From: a virus | Length of the DNA: 21,114 nt | Direction: 5' to 3' (one strand) | Virus record (IMG/VR): IMGVR_UViG_3300030406_001046 | Span: 1-21,114 of that record | Translations under genes and position numbers: made by a program | Notes under the pieces: model-generated | The model's input: the letters and a program-made list of their open reading frames with translations, nothing else | The model's database searches: none | What the model was told of the DNA's origin: nothing | Part shown: positions 1 through 6,978 of the stretch, piece after piece | How positions within the stretch are numbered: the stretch's first letter is position 1 | Layout: each line of letters begins with the position of its first letter

Positions 1-1433
1 AAAGTATAAAAAGAACTTTCTCTAATAGACCTTTTATTAATGCAGAAGAAAAGAAACTTATAGATAATATTTATGAGAGTTTTACTGTTTTAAATGAAAA
101 AACAGGTAGAAGAAAACTCAAACCTTTATCCTTGAGAATAATAAGTGATAACTTAAAAGATTTAAGAAGATTAGAAAGACAAGCATACTTAAAAGCAAGG
201 ACAGGAACTGATGCTCCTTATGCAGATACTTTAACTAATTTAATTGATAAATTAGAAAAAACTCGTAATAGAGTATTATCTAGGAAAGGTGCTCCAGATA
301 CATTAGTTGATGAATTAAAAGCATTAGATGATGGGTTTTCTGCATTTTCTGTAAAATTTAAAAACGCTAATACATCAGCGATAGCAAAAATTAGAAAGTC
401 TTTAGCACCAGAAGATGCTTTTAATGTTTTATTTACTAAAGACGCAACAGGAAAAAGTAAATTACTAGAATTAACTAATGAATTAAAAAAGAATAATAAC
501 AAAGAGTTATTTGAATATGTTAGTGATTCTATAAGAAAGCGATGGCTTAGTGAGGTGGTTACACGAGATAAATCAGGTGTAATTACTGGTGTAAATATGA
601 ATAGACATAAAGCGTTTTTGGAAAAACATGGAACTATATTTAATGAATTTTTAAGTGAAGCAGAAAAAAGAGCTTTATCAACTGGAACTGTTAAAGAGTT
701 TGGAGAAGAATTAGTAAAAACGCAAGGATTAAAAAGAGATGCTTATAGAGAAGTAGAAAATATTTTAAAACTAGAAGGTGGTCGATTAGATAAACCAGAA
801 ACACTTTTTCAAGAGATTTGGCGATCTAATGAAATATCTAAATTTAATAAAACGATACCAATAATAAGACAAAATGAAGAAGTATTTAATTCATTTAAAT
901 CTTTAATTTTTAAAGATATGTTCGATCCATCTAAAAATAGAGTAGTAAAACAAGGTAACATTATTGTTCCTAATGTTGATTTAATAGAAACATATATAGC
1001 TGAAAATAAACAAAAGTTAGTTAGTACTTTCGGTAGTCAGTATTTAAAAAATTTAGAAGATACATTAAAAGCAGTAAGACCAGCTTTATCTAGTGTAAAA
1101 CCTGTTGCAACAAGAGAAGATAATAATATTATTACTACTGCACTAAGAAGTTTTGTTGGTGTGTTTACTCGTCCAGGAAGAATCTTAACAGCTATAAATA
1201 AAGCTAGAGGAAGATTAAGAGAAGATGCGTTAGTACAAGGATTAATAAATCCTGAAAAATTAGCATTAATGGCAAAAGCAAGTAGTTATTCTCCTGAACA
1301 CTCTGAAGCTGTAAAACTTTTAGGAAGAATATTTTTTACAGGTGATCGTACTTTTGCAACAGAAGAAGAAACAAATATAGAATCAGTATCAAATGCAAAG
1401 GCTCTTTTAGAACAACTTGAAAACAACAGGTAA
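1..1433 (+). CDS. C-terminal part of a large lysine-rich virion-type protein (5' truncated)
   Basis: The reading frame is open from the first complete codon at position 3 to the TAA ending at 1433, with no stop upstream, so the gene begins outside the window. The TTG at 132 is only an internal Leu codon and lacks a good ribosome binding site. The roughly 476 visible residues are charged, rich in Lys, Glu, Asn and Leu, and look almost entirely alpha-helical. There is no membrane segment and no enzymatic motif that I recognise. In tailed phages, the end of the structural module just before the lysis genes often holds very large helical internal-virion or ejection proteins, and that is my best guess. 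Identity as an internal virion protein is inferred from composition and position only. Confidence 0.6.
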   Translation, partial: SIKRTFSNRPFINAEEKKLIDNIYESFTVLNEKTGRRKLKPLSLRIISDNLKDLRRLERQAYLKARTGTDAPYADTLTNLIDKLEKTRNRVLSRKGAPDTLVDELKALDDGFSAFSVKFKNANTSAIAKIRKSLAPEDAFNVLFTKDATGKSKLLELTNELKKNNNKELFEYVSDSIRKRWLSEVVTRDKSGVITGVNMNRHKAFLEKHGTIFNEFLSEAEKRALSTGTVKEFGEELVKTQGLKRDAYREVENILKLEGGRLDKPETLFQEIWRSNEISKFNKTIPIIRQNEEVFNSFKSLIFKDMFDPSKNRVVKQGNIIVPNVDLIETYIAENKQKLVSTFGSQYLKNLEDTLKAVRPALSSVKPVATREDNNIITTALRSFVGVFTRPGRILTAINKARGRLREDALVQGLINPEKLALMAKASSYSPEHSEAVKLLGRIFFTGDRTFATEEETNIESVSNAKALLEQLENNR

Positions 1434-1438
1434 CGCTT

Positions 1439-2200
1439 ATGGTTGTCGCAGAAGTTCTCACTGGCATAGCATTAGTCAAGAAAAGTGTTGACTTTATAAA
1501 AGAAAATATTTCCACAGTTCAAGATATTCAAGGTATAGCTAAACAAATAGATGGCTTTTTTGAGGGTGAAGCTCAAATGAATAAGAAAGGTGGAAAGATT
1601 GGTTTAAAAGAACAATTCGGTATTGAATCTACAGCTAACGATTTTATTGATAGGAAGTTATTAGAAGAAAAACGTAACGAACTAAAAATGATTATTAATA
1701 TGAGATTTGGTCCAACTGCATGGGATCAAATAATTAAAGAAAGAGCTGATAGAATAAATGAAGCGAAAGAAGCTGAACGCTTACGCAAAGTTGAAGCAAG
1801 ACAAAAACAAAAGGAGATTATAGATGCCTTACAAACTATGGGTATTGTATTTTGTATTGTTGCTGTTCTCGTTATTATTACAGCTTTATATTTCAAAGCA
1901 TTCTCAACGGCATATGCAGAGGGTAAAATCTACAATGCACCCAAAGATTATACGAGAAAACAAAAAATACAACGAGGTGAAATAATTTTACCAATTATGA
2001 CTACTTGTAGGTTGATGAAACAAAAAGTTTATAAAGGTAAAATGGCTTGTATATATCGTGGGGCAAATAAAACATATGAACTTGAATTTACAGATATTCG
2101 AGTAGGTTGCCCTAAAAAATATAAATGTGTTTTAAACCCTAATGGTAAAGAGCCAAATATAGATGATATTATGGAAAGTTTAAGAAGCATTGCCAAATGA
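1439..2200 (+). CDS. Unknown membrane protein with central transmembrane helix and Cys-containing C-terminal domain
   Basis: A 253-aa protein starting at ATG 1439, just after the preceding stop. Residues 1-135 are helical and highly charged, including a probable coiled coil around 85-130 rich in Lys, Glu, Arg and Ala. A single strong hydrophobic helix lies at about 137-156 (core IVFCIVAVLVII). The C-terminal 90 residues form a separate domain with four Cys residues (around 189, 201, 221 and 227). An N-terminal cytoplasmic or virion-internal part and an exported Cys domain would fit. The stop overlaps the start of the next gene by four bases (ATGA), so the two are probably translated together. 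No family recognised; a role in virion, host-membrane interaction or lysis is possible but unproven. Confidence 0.75.
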   Translation: MVVAEVLTGIALVKKSVDFIKENISTVQDIQGIAKQIDGFFEGEAQMNKKGGKIGLKEQFGIESTANDFIDRKLLEEKRNELKMIINMRFGPTAWDQIIKERADRINEAKEAERLRKVEARQKQKEIIDALQTMGIVFCIVAVLVIITALYFKAFSTAYAEGKIYNAPKDYTRKQKIQRGEIILPIMTTCRLMKQKVYKGKMACIYRGANKTYELEFTDIRVGCPKKYKCVLNPNGKEPNIDDIMESLRSIAK

Positions 2201-2394
2201 AACCAGCTTTTTTGTTAATGTGTTACTTATCGGGTATTTCCTCTGGATCCATACACTTTGCTAGTATAAATGACTGTTTATATTATAAAGATAGATTAGA
2301 TGGACAATCTGTAAAAGTAAGTGGAGAACAAAAAGTTTATGATTGTTATTGTAAATTAGTTATGGTAAACTCAAATAAAGTAACTATTTATTGA
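2197..2394 (+). CDS. Small secreted or membrane-anchored Cys-containing protein
   Basis: A 65-aa protein starting within an ATGA overlap with the preceding gene. Residues 2-24 (starting MKPAFLLMCYLSG) resemble a signal peptide or weak membrane anchor. The remainder carries Cys residues at about 27, 50 and 52 that could form disulfides after export. Residues around Cys9 do not match a standard lipobox, so I do not call it a lipoprotein. The tight coupling to a membrane protein with its own Cys domain suggests that the two work at the envelope. Function unknown. Confidence 0.65.
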   Translation: MKPAFLLMCYLSGISSGSIHFASINDCLYYKDRLDGQSVKVSGEQKVYDCYCKLVMVNSNKVTIY

Positions 2395-2404
2395 GGAGGG
2401 CATA

Positions 2405-2770
2405 TTGGTAAAGATCTTAAAAGATATTATAACAGCTACCCAAGCTGGTGGTGCTAGTGCAATGACAAAAAACGTCAAAGTAAAAAAAGATCAAACATTA
2501 AGTGATATAGCTAAAGCAAATAATACCACATTACAAAAATTGATGAAATTAAATCCTAAATTTAAAACTGGTCAAGATAAAGGTTCTCCAACAAAAGGAA
2601 CAAAAAAACAAAAAACTATGAAAGTTGGTAGTATAGTAAAAGTTCCTGATCCACATACTTTTAAAAAAGGTAAACTAACACCTGTAAAATCAAAAACTAA
2701 AAAAGATGTCTATAAGAAGATTACCAAAAAACAATTTAAAGAAATGAACGTTCCTTTAAAAAAGAAGTAA
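2405..2770 (+). CDS. LysM-domain basic protein
   Basis: A 121-aa protein. The TTG start at 2405 is supported by a strong GGAGGG site at 2395-2400, four bases upstream. Residues about 21-80 form a LysM-like module: DQTLSDIAKAN, then TTLQKLMKLNP, then after a basic insertion MKVGSIVKVP, the usual final strand. LysM modules bind N-acetylglucosamine-containing glycans such as peptidoglycan. The C-terminal 40 residues are Lys-rich with no enzymatic domain. A structural or peptidoglycan-anchoring part of the virion, or a helper of lysis, fits its place before the holin. The domain call is fairly secure; the role is inferred. Confidence 0.75.
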   Translation: MVKILKDIITATQAGGASAMTKNVKVKKDQTLSDIAKANNTTLQKLMKLNPKFKTGQDKGSPTKGTKKQKTMKVGSIVKVPDPHTFKKGKLTPVKSKTKKDVYKKITKKQFKEMNVPLKKK

Positions 2771-2771
2771 G

Positions 2772-3077
2772 ATGACCAAAAAGAAAAAAGATCCTAAAGT
2801 TGGAACAGGAAAAAAACCAAAAGGCAGTGGGAGACGCTTATACACAGATGAGAACCCAAAAGATACAGTTCGTATTAAATTTGCCACAGAAGCAGACGCA
2901 AGAGCTACGGTTGCGAAAGTTAAGAGAGTCAGTAAACCTTTTGCGAGAAAGATACAAATACTTACTGTCGGTGAGCAAAGAGCAAAAGTAATGGGTAAAA
3001 GTAAAGTAGCTAGTATTTTTAAAAGAGGAAAAGAAGCTATAAGAAAAGCTCACGGAAAAAAGAAGAAAACTACATAA
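2772..3077 (+). CDS. Small strongly basic protein of unknown function
   Basis: A 101-aa protein with a start one base after the preceding stop, ending in a TAATG overlap with the next gene. Both ends are Lys-rich (MTKKKKDPKVGTGKK at the start, HGKKKKTT at the end). A middle part, residues about 33-67, alternates hydrophobic and charged residues like a small alpha/beta fold (DTVRIKFATEADARATVAKV). The high charge would suit binding nucleic acid or another acidic polymer, but no known motif is visible. Overlapping smaller frames on both strands in this stretch lack its ribosome-site context and were set aside. Confidence 0.7.
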   Translation: MTKKKKDPKVGTGKKPKGSGRRLYTDENPKDTVRIKFATEADARATVAKVKRVSKPFARKIQILTVGEQRAKVMGKSKVASIFKRGKEAIRKAHGKKKKTT

Positions 3078-3775
3078 TGTCTAGTTTGATATGTAACCTC
3101 CCAGCTCAACATGTATGGGTACGAAAAGAATACCTCATGGATCATGAATCAGGTCATGGTGAATATGTAAAAGGTATTTGGATTAGTGCTAAATCTATTC
3201 CTGGTCGTGCTTTTTATTTTGAAACATATCTTCCTGATTATGGTGCTATGTTTGATAAATTACCAATAAGTGCTTTTTTATCAGAACCATCAAAACCTGA
3301 TCCTGATATGTCCTTACCTAATTTACAGTTTTGGAACTGCATGGATTACGATGTTACTTGTATATATAAACAATTTATTGGATCCATGGACTTTGAAGCA
3401 TTTACTAGGGATCATGGATTCCAAGCTGGAACGTATATTTGTACATTAGATAATTATCATAGAGATCCAGATACAATAGATTATAGTACGAGTGAACAAC
3501 CAGATGAACATAAATCTTTTAACTTATTAGAATTAGATAATGGTCAATATTGTTTATATCCTAATAATAGAATGAGAATATATGATAATTCATTAACCCC
3601 AGAAAAACCCTTTACACCTGATTTTAAAGTAAGCACAATATATTATCAAGTAGAAAGTGGTAACAATACTAGATTAGGAGATACAGATGAATACTACTGG
3701 AAAACAAAAAAAGAAAACAAAGAAGCTATCACCAAAGCAGATGAAGATAGCAAGAGTCGCTCCTCCAAGAAATAA
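3077..3775 (+). CDS. Unknown 232-aa phage protein
   Basis: The start codon overlaps the preceding stop (TAATG at 3075-3079), implying coupled translation. The protein is mixed alpha/beta, rich in Tyr, Asp, Pro and aromatic residues, with no signal peptide or membrane helix. Its first part (residues 1-75) holds VWVRKEYLMDH and GIWISAKSIPGRAFYFE; the last 25 residues are a disordered Lys/Glu/Ser tail. The composition resembles a globular virion-associated protein rather than an enzyme. I do not recognise the family. Its position between the structural end and the holin suggests a late gene. Confidence 0.7.
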   Translation: MSSLICNLPAQHVWVRKEYLMDHESGHGEYVKGIWISAKSIPGRAFYFETYLPDYGAMFDKLPISAFLSEPSKPDPDMSLPNLQFWNCMDYDVTCIYKQFIGSMDFEAFTRDHGFQAGTYICTLDNYHRDPDTIDYSTSEQPDEHKSFNLLELDNGQYCLYPNNRMRIYDNSLTPEKPFTPDFKVSTIYYQVESGNNTRLGDTDEYYWKTKKENKEAITKADEDSKSRSSKK

Positions 3776-3818
3776 AATTACTGGAGCAGATTTTAAAAAG
3801 TTAAGAAAGAAAAAGTAG
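3741..3818 (+). CDS. 25-residue basic micro-ORF overlapping the preceding gene
   Basis: The frame runs from ATG 3741 to TAG 3816-3818 and encodes MKIARVAPPRNKITGADF followed by KKLRKKK. It overlaps the end of the preceding gene in a different frame. Its stop overlaps the GTG start of the EF-hand protein (TAGTG), the same coupling style used throughout this strand, which is the main reason for listing it. It also accounts for the otherwise empty 42 bases between its neighbours. No clear ribosome binding site precedes it. It could be a small structural or regulatory peptide, or a chance frame that couples the next gene. Confidence 0.45.
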   Translation: MKIARVAPPRNKITGADFKKLRKKK

Positions 3819-4141
3819 TGACTCAAAAAAAGTTACAAAAAGATTCAATACTAAATGAGTATGATCTTGATGGTGATGATACGATTACCAATGAAGAATT
3901 AAAACAAGCTAAAGAAATAAAAGAAACAGAGACAAAGCTAAGAAAAAACTTAGCACAACTGCGTATGGCTAGATATACTTTGATAGGCATGGGCGTATTT
4001 ACAGTAGCAATGTTTATAGTTCCTATAGAGCGTGTCGAAGCCCTAAGTGATATATCGAACTTGTTCTATATTTCAGGAGCAGGTATCGTAGGAACATACA
4101 TGGGAACATCTGCATACATGGCAAAGAATGGAGTAAAATAA
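3818..4141 (+). CDS. EF-hand protein with two transmembrane helices
   Basis: A 107-aa protein with a GTG start coupled to the preceding micro-ORF stop. Residues 16-27 form an EF-hand calcium loop (DLDGDDTITNEE) with acidic ligands at loop positions 1, 3, 5 and 12 and Ile at position 8; position 6 is Asp instead of the usual Gly. A charged helix follows (29-48). Two hydrophobic segments lie at about 50-66 and 76-97. The small size, two membrane spans and position just before the holin suggest a holin partner, antiholin or envelope regulator that could respond to calcium. That role is inferred; a lone EF-hand may also be only structural. The stop overlaps the next start (TAATG). Confidence 0.7.
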   Translation: MTQKKLQKDSILNEYDLDGDDTITNEELKQAKEIKETETKLRKNLAQLRMARYTLIGMGVFTVAMFIVPIERVEALSDISNLFYISGAGIVGTYMGTSAYMAKNGVK

Positions 4142-4536
4142 TGTTAACAGCGTTGATAGGACCAGTAAGTAATCTTCTAGGAAAATTTATAGAAGATAAA
4201 GATATGAAAAATAAGTTGGCACATGAAGTGGCAACTATGGCAGAAAACCATGCTCAAGAATTAGCAAAGGGTCAACTAGAAGTTAATAAAGCAGAGGCTC
4301 AACATAAATCTATATTTGTTGCTGGATGGCGACCATTTATTGGTTGGACATGTGGTATAGCTTTATGTTGGCACTTCGTTCTTGCTCCAGTAACCATGTT
4401 CCTTTGTGCTTATATAGGTGTAGCTATACCTGATCTTCCAACTTTCGATATGGGAAGTCTTATGACAGTTTTAATGGGTATGTTAGGATTAGGAGGATTA
4501 AGGACATATGAGAAACAAAAAGGATTGACTAAGTAG
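4141..4536 (+). CDS. 3TM-type phage holin
   Basis: A 131-aa protein resembling the 'holin of 3TMs, for gene-transfer release' family typical of alphaproteobacterial phages and gene transfer agents. An N-terminal amphipathic part (MLTALIGPVSNLLGKFIEDK) leads into a charged helix (residues 20-55). The family-typical AGWRPFIGWTCGIALCW then begins the first clear membrane span, with further spans at about 80-95 and 104-122, and a short basic tail. It would permeabilise the inner membrane at the end of infection so that the endolysin can reach peptidoglycan. It is the last + strand late gene; its stop lies inside the 3' end of the lysozyme gene on the other strand. Confidence 0.8.
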   Translation: MLTALIGPVSNLLGKFIEDKDMKNKLAHEVATMAENHAQELAKGQLEVNKAEAQHKSIFVAGWRPFIGWTCGIALCWHFVLAPVTMFLCAYIGVAIPDLPTFDMGSLMTVLMGMLGLGGLRTYEKQKGLTK

Positions 4537-4993
4537 GTATTTGATATATTTTACCTAATGTTTCCATTCGTTCTATTAAACGATTTGCTCTATTAGGAAC
4601 TTGTTTATGCCACCTAGAGTCTTCCATTTGAACTGCTGCTTCAAACCAATCTTCATTAGCTATAGCTTCGTTCATTTTCTTAAACTTAGAGAGACGAGGT
4701 CTACCCATATTAAACATCATATTACATAAGATATAACGAGCTTCTAATGGTATTTGCTCAAAGTTGTCATATAGTTTTCTACACTCCTCAATAGTGACGT
4801 GTACATCTTTTTCGAAACAACTATTTACTCTATCTTCAGATATTTTTGTACCAACAGGTTTTTGATATTCTTCATCCCATTCTGTAACTAAATGACCAAT
4901 TCCAAAAGTAGGAAGACCAAGATGATCTAAATAGATCTCATATTTACAGCCCTCATCTTTTTCTATTTCTACTCTTAATTTATTAATATCCAT
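4529..4993 (-). CDS. T4-type lysozyme (GH24 endolysin)
   Basis: A 154-aa endolysin that should cleave the N-acetylmuramic acid to N-acetylglucosamine bond of peptidoglycan. The catalytic segment matches T4 lysozyme: KDEGCKYEIYLDHLGLPTFG carries Glu14, Asp23 and Thr29, equivalent to T4 Glu11, Asp20 and Thr26, followed by IGHLVT. The C-terminal lobe has the usual ALCNMMFNMG-like helix (ILCNMMFNMGRP) and a WHKQVPNRANRLIERM end. There is no signal peptide, so release depends on the holin. The ATG at 4993 is preceded by GAGG. It is the last gene of the - strand group and overlaps the holin stop by 8 bases. Confidence 0.92.
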   Translation of the reverse strand: MDINKLRVEIEKDEGCKYEIYLDHLGLPTFGIGHLVTEWDEEYQKPVGTKISEDRVNSCFEKDVHVTIEECRKLYDNFEQIPLEARYILCNMMFNMGRPRLSKFKKMNEAIANEDWFEAAVQMEDSRWHKQVPNRANRLIERMETLGKIYQIPT

Positions 4994-4996
4994 TAC

Positions 4997-5233
4997 TTAC
5001 CTCATTAAATGTCCGTTGTCACCATAATATGGAACTGTGTCTTTTGGTTTAATTTGTAGTTCATATCCCATTTTATTTAAAACTTCGTTAAAGTTTCTTA
5101 GAGTAGGCTGTCTCATTTTAGACTCCCAACTATAAATTGTCATACCACTAACTTTTGTTCCCTCTGCTAATTCTTTATGAGAATAACTTTTATATTTTCT
5201 TATGTCTTTAAACTTTTCAATTATATCAGCCAT
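4997..5233 (-). CDS. XRE/Cro-type helix-turn-helix regulator
   Basis: A 78-aa protein starting at ATG 5233; a frame can be extended to a TTG at 5242, but the ATG is better placed behind the AGGAGAAG at about 5246-5253. Residues about 7-60 form a classic XRE DNA-binding domain: SHKELAEGTKVSGMTIYSWE is the helix-turn-helix, followed by MRQPTLRNFNEVLNKMGYEL, the last helices of the domain. The start overlaps the end of the upstream helicase gene by 13 bases. As the only clear transcription regulator in the window, and one placed beside the divergent control region, it is the obvious candidate to repress or switch the outward promoters there. Target and effector are unknown. Confidence 0.85.
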   Translation of the reverse strand: MADIIEKFKDIRKYKSYSHKELAEGTKVSGMTIYSWESKMRQPTLRNFNEVLNKMGYELQIKPKDTVPYYGDNGHLMR

Positions 5234-6678
5234 TTTTTCCAATCTTCTCCTAATACTTGAGTAGCTAAGTTTATTTTTTGTCTTAATGCTTTTACTATTA
5301 TTTCATCTACAGTTTTTTCTGCAACTAAATCAATATATGTAACTTTAGCCTTTTGGCTTATTCTATGTACTCTATCTTCTGATTGCAACCTTACTTCAAG
5401 ATCATACGAATTACTATAATAAATTACTGTATTAGCAGCAGTCAGTGTAAGACCATATCCTCCAGTTCTTGGTTGACCAATAAAAAATCTTAAATCTTTA
5501 TTGTGTTGGAAATTTTCTACTATTTCTTGTCTCTTCTCTCCTGGAGTATCTCCATAATAACTTTCTACTGCAGTTTCGCCATATTTATCTTTTAATACTT
5601 TTTCTAACATTTGTATGTCGTGTCTATAGTTAGCCCATATAAGGGCTTTCCCATTTACTTCTTCTAATATTTCTAATAGTTCTGTTAATCTATTACTTTT
5701 TAATTCTATTACAGATCCAGAATCTGTATTTACAAAGCCACAACTTATTTGATGTAGTCTTAGTAGCTGTGTAATAACTGCATTTGCTGTAACTTGTTCC
5801 ATATTATCAAGAAGAGAAACAGCATTTTTCTTCATATCTTGATATACTTTTTTCTGTTCAGGAGTTAATTCGATAACTCTTTTTGTATAAGTTTTTTCTG
5901 GAAGATCCAAACACTGTTCCTTTGTAACTCTATATGAATGTGGTTTAATAAGAGTAGTTAGTTCATCTAAATTACGAAAACCAATAATATGATTATATTG
6001 GTGAGACCCTGCTGATCTTCTTATCATATCTGCGAACCGACTACAAAAAGAATAGTAAGATCGAAAGCCTAATAATTCTTCCCCTAAAAAAGCGAACTGT
6101 GAGTATAAATCTAAAGGTGATTTAGTAATCGGAGAACCTGTTAATATTCTTTTATACTTCGCACTTTTTCCTAATTCTATAGCGTTCTTAGTTCTTAATG
6201 CTCTATGGTTTTTTATTACAGTAGATTCATCTATAGCTAATAAACTACCCTCATTATGTATTCCATTTTTATGATTAAAGATAAATCGTTTTGCTACCTC
6301 TAATCCTTTTTTAGTAGATAATGCTTCAATGTTCATAACAAATATATGTAAATCAAAATCTCCTTGCCATATCGCTTTTATACCTTTTTTTATTTTTTCT
6401 GTTAAAGGAGAACTCCAATACGCTATCTTATATTCTATATGGTCTGGTAAATGTGTAGGTATTTCTTGCCCTACCCAGTTTTTATAAACACCTTTCGGTG
6501 CAAGTATAAAAGCTGAATTAATTTCACCAGCATCGTATAGATAAGCAATAGTATCTATTAATACTTTCGATTTTCCTGTACCCATATCCATTAACAATGC
6601 ATATTCATCTTTTTCACAAGATGTTTCTAATGCATCAAGTTGATGTTTATAAGGTTTTGTTTTAAACCTATACTTCAA
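5221..6678 (-). CDS. SNF2-family (SF2) ATP-dependent DNA helicase/translocase
   Basis: A 485-aa two-domain SF2 motor. The Q-like motif YKHQLDALE is followed by Walker A MGTGKS (residues 32-37), then LAPKGVYKNW (motif Ia region), motif II IDEST (149-153, in place of the DEAH form), motif III LTGSPI, and in the second domain ALIWANY, GGYGLTLTAAN (motif V) and the diagnostic SNF2 motif VI QSEDRVHRISQ. Such phage proteins translocate on DNA to remodel replication forks, strip proteins or process recombination intermediates. No nuclease domain is fused and no VRR-NUC partner is seen next to it. The start appears to be TTG 6678, because an in-frame stop lies shortly upstream at 6703-6705 and no ATG lies between. 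It leads the - strand group. Confidence 0.92.
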   Translation of the reverse strand: MKYRFKTKPYKHQLDALETSCEKDEYALLMDMGTGKSKVLIDTIAYLYDAGEINSAFILAPKGVYKNWVGQEIPTHLPDHIEYKIAYWSSPLTEKIKKGIKAIWQGDFDLHIFVMNIEALSTKKGLEVAKRFIFNHKNGIHNEGSLLAIDESTVIKNHRALRTKNAIELGKSAKYKRILTGSPITKSPLDLYSQFAFLGEELLGFRSYYSFCSRFADMIRRSAGSHQYNHIIGFRNLDELTTLIKPHSYRVTKEQCLDLPEKTYTKRVIELTPEQKKVYQDMKKNAVSLLDNMEQVTANAVITQLLRLHQISCGFVNTDSGSVIELKSNRLTELLEILEEVNGKALIWANYRHDIQMLEKVLKDKYGETAVESYYGDTPGEKRQEIVENFQHNKDLRFFIGQPRTGGYGLTLTAANTVIYYSNSYDLEVRLQSEDRVHRISQKAKVTYIDLVAEKTVDEIIVKALRQKINLATQVLGEDWKKWLI

Positions 6679-6722
6679 TATTACTTCTACTTTCTTAGTT
6701 TTTTAAAAGTCTACTATATAAT

Positions 6723-6728
6723 ATTATA
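6723..6728 (-). promoter_or_regulatory. Candidate -10 box for the leftward operon
   Basis: On the - strand this reads TATAAT, a perfect sigma70 -10 hexamer, about 45 bases upstream of the TTG start of the helicase gene. The -35 is weak (TTTCAT with an 18-base spacer at best), so an activator or an upstream AT-rich element may be needed. In DNA this AT-rich a chance hit is possible. Confidence 0.4.
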
Positions 6729-6775
6729 ACAATATATAAATATTTTATGAAAAAAGTTGCTCACGACCCTTTATC

Positions 6776-6802
6776 TATGATAATTTGAAAATAAATATCA
6801 TA
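6776..6802. repeat. 7-bp inverted repeat, operator-like
   Basis: TATGATA (6776-6782) and TATCATA (6796-6802) form a perfect inverted repeat separated by 13 bases, giving a centre-to-centre distance of 20 bp, about two helical turns. This layout suits a dimeric helix-turn-helix repressor. The XRE-type protein encoded nearby is a candidate binder, by inference only. Confidence 0.45.
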
Positions 6803-6840
6803 CTGTACTTATTTAATAAAAACAAATACTTAACCCTGTT

Positions 6841-6864
6841 ATTATGAGATTATGAGATTATGAC
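6841..6864 (+). repeat. Triple 8-bp tandem repeat (iteron-like)
   Basis: Three consecutive 8-mers occur here: ATTATGAG, ATTATGAG and ATTATGAC. The exact repetition in a non-coding control region suggests a multi-protein binding site, either for a regulator or as iterons of a replication origin. It lies about 50 bp upstream of the rightward promoter candidate. Confidence 0.6.
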
Positions 6865-6911
6865 GAGACTTTTATATTTTAAAACATTAAAAACGATTTA
6901 ATATGACAATG

Positions 6912-6941
6912 TTGCATAAAATAAAGGTTTATTATTATATT
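6912..6941 (+). promoter_or_regulatory. Candidate rightward early promoter
   Basis: TTGCAT (6912-6917) and TATATT (6936-6941) are sigma70-like -35 and -10 hexamers separated by 18 bases. A transcript would start about 30 bases before the ATG at 6979, which has its own AGGAG at 6966-6970. It would drive the SSB and replication genes. Confidence 0.5.
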
Positions 6942-6978
6942 AATAAAGTATAAACTAATTTAGTTAGGAGAAAGTAGA

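Larger units (their letters stand above)
6679..6978. promoter_or_regulatory. Divergent control region between the SNF2 and replication operons
   Basis: A 300-bp AT-rich stretch without a credible gene, separating the leftward (lysozyme, regulator, helicase) and rightward (replication) gene groups. It holds promoter candidates facing each way, an inverted repeat and a triple tandem repeat, listed separately. It is the largest gap in the window and the natural place for an early switch and possibly for a replication start. Confidence 0.65.

Noticed and set aside
2197-2394. Spanin (Rz/Rz1-type) pair with the upstream membrane protein.
   Set aside because: The upstream protein has its membrane helix in the middle rather than at the N-terminus, and the small protein lacks a convincing lipobox.
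2800-3053. Alternative frames on both strands within the small basic protein gene.
   Set aside because: The chosen frame is joined to both neighbours by tight stop/start junctions; the alternatives start and end without such context.
5221-6678. A full TOTE conflict system, combining SNF2 helicase with the TOTE-type primase.
   Set aside because: The two genes are on opposite strands in separate operons and no associated nuclease is visible, so a replication role is the simpler reading.
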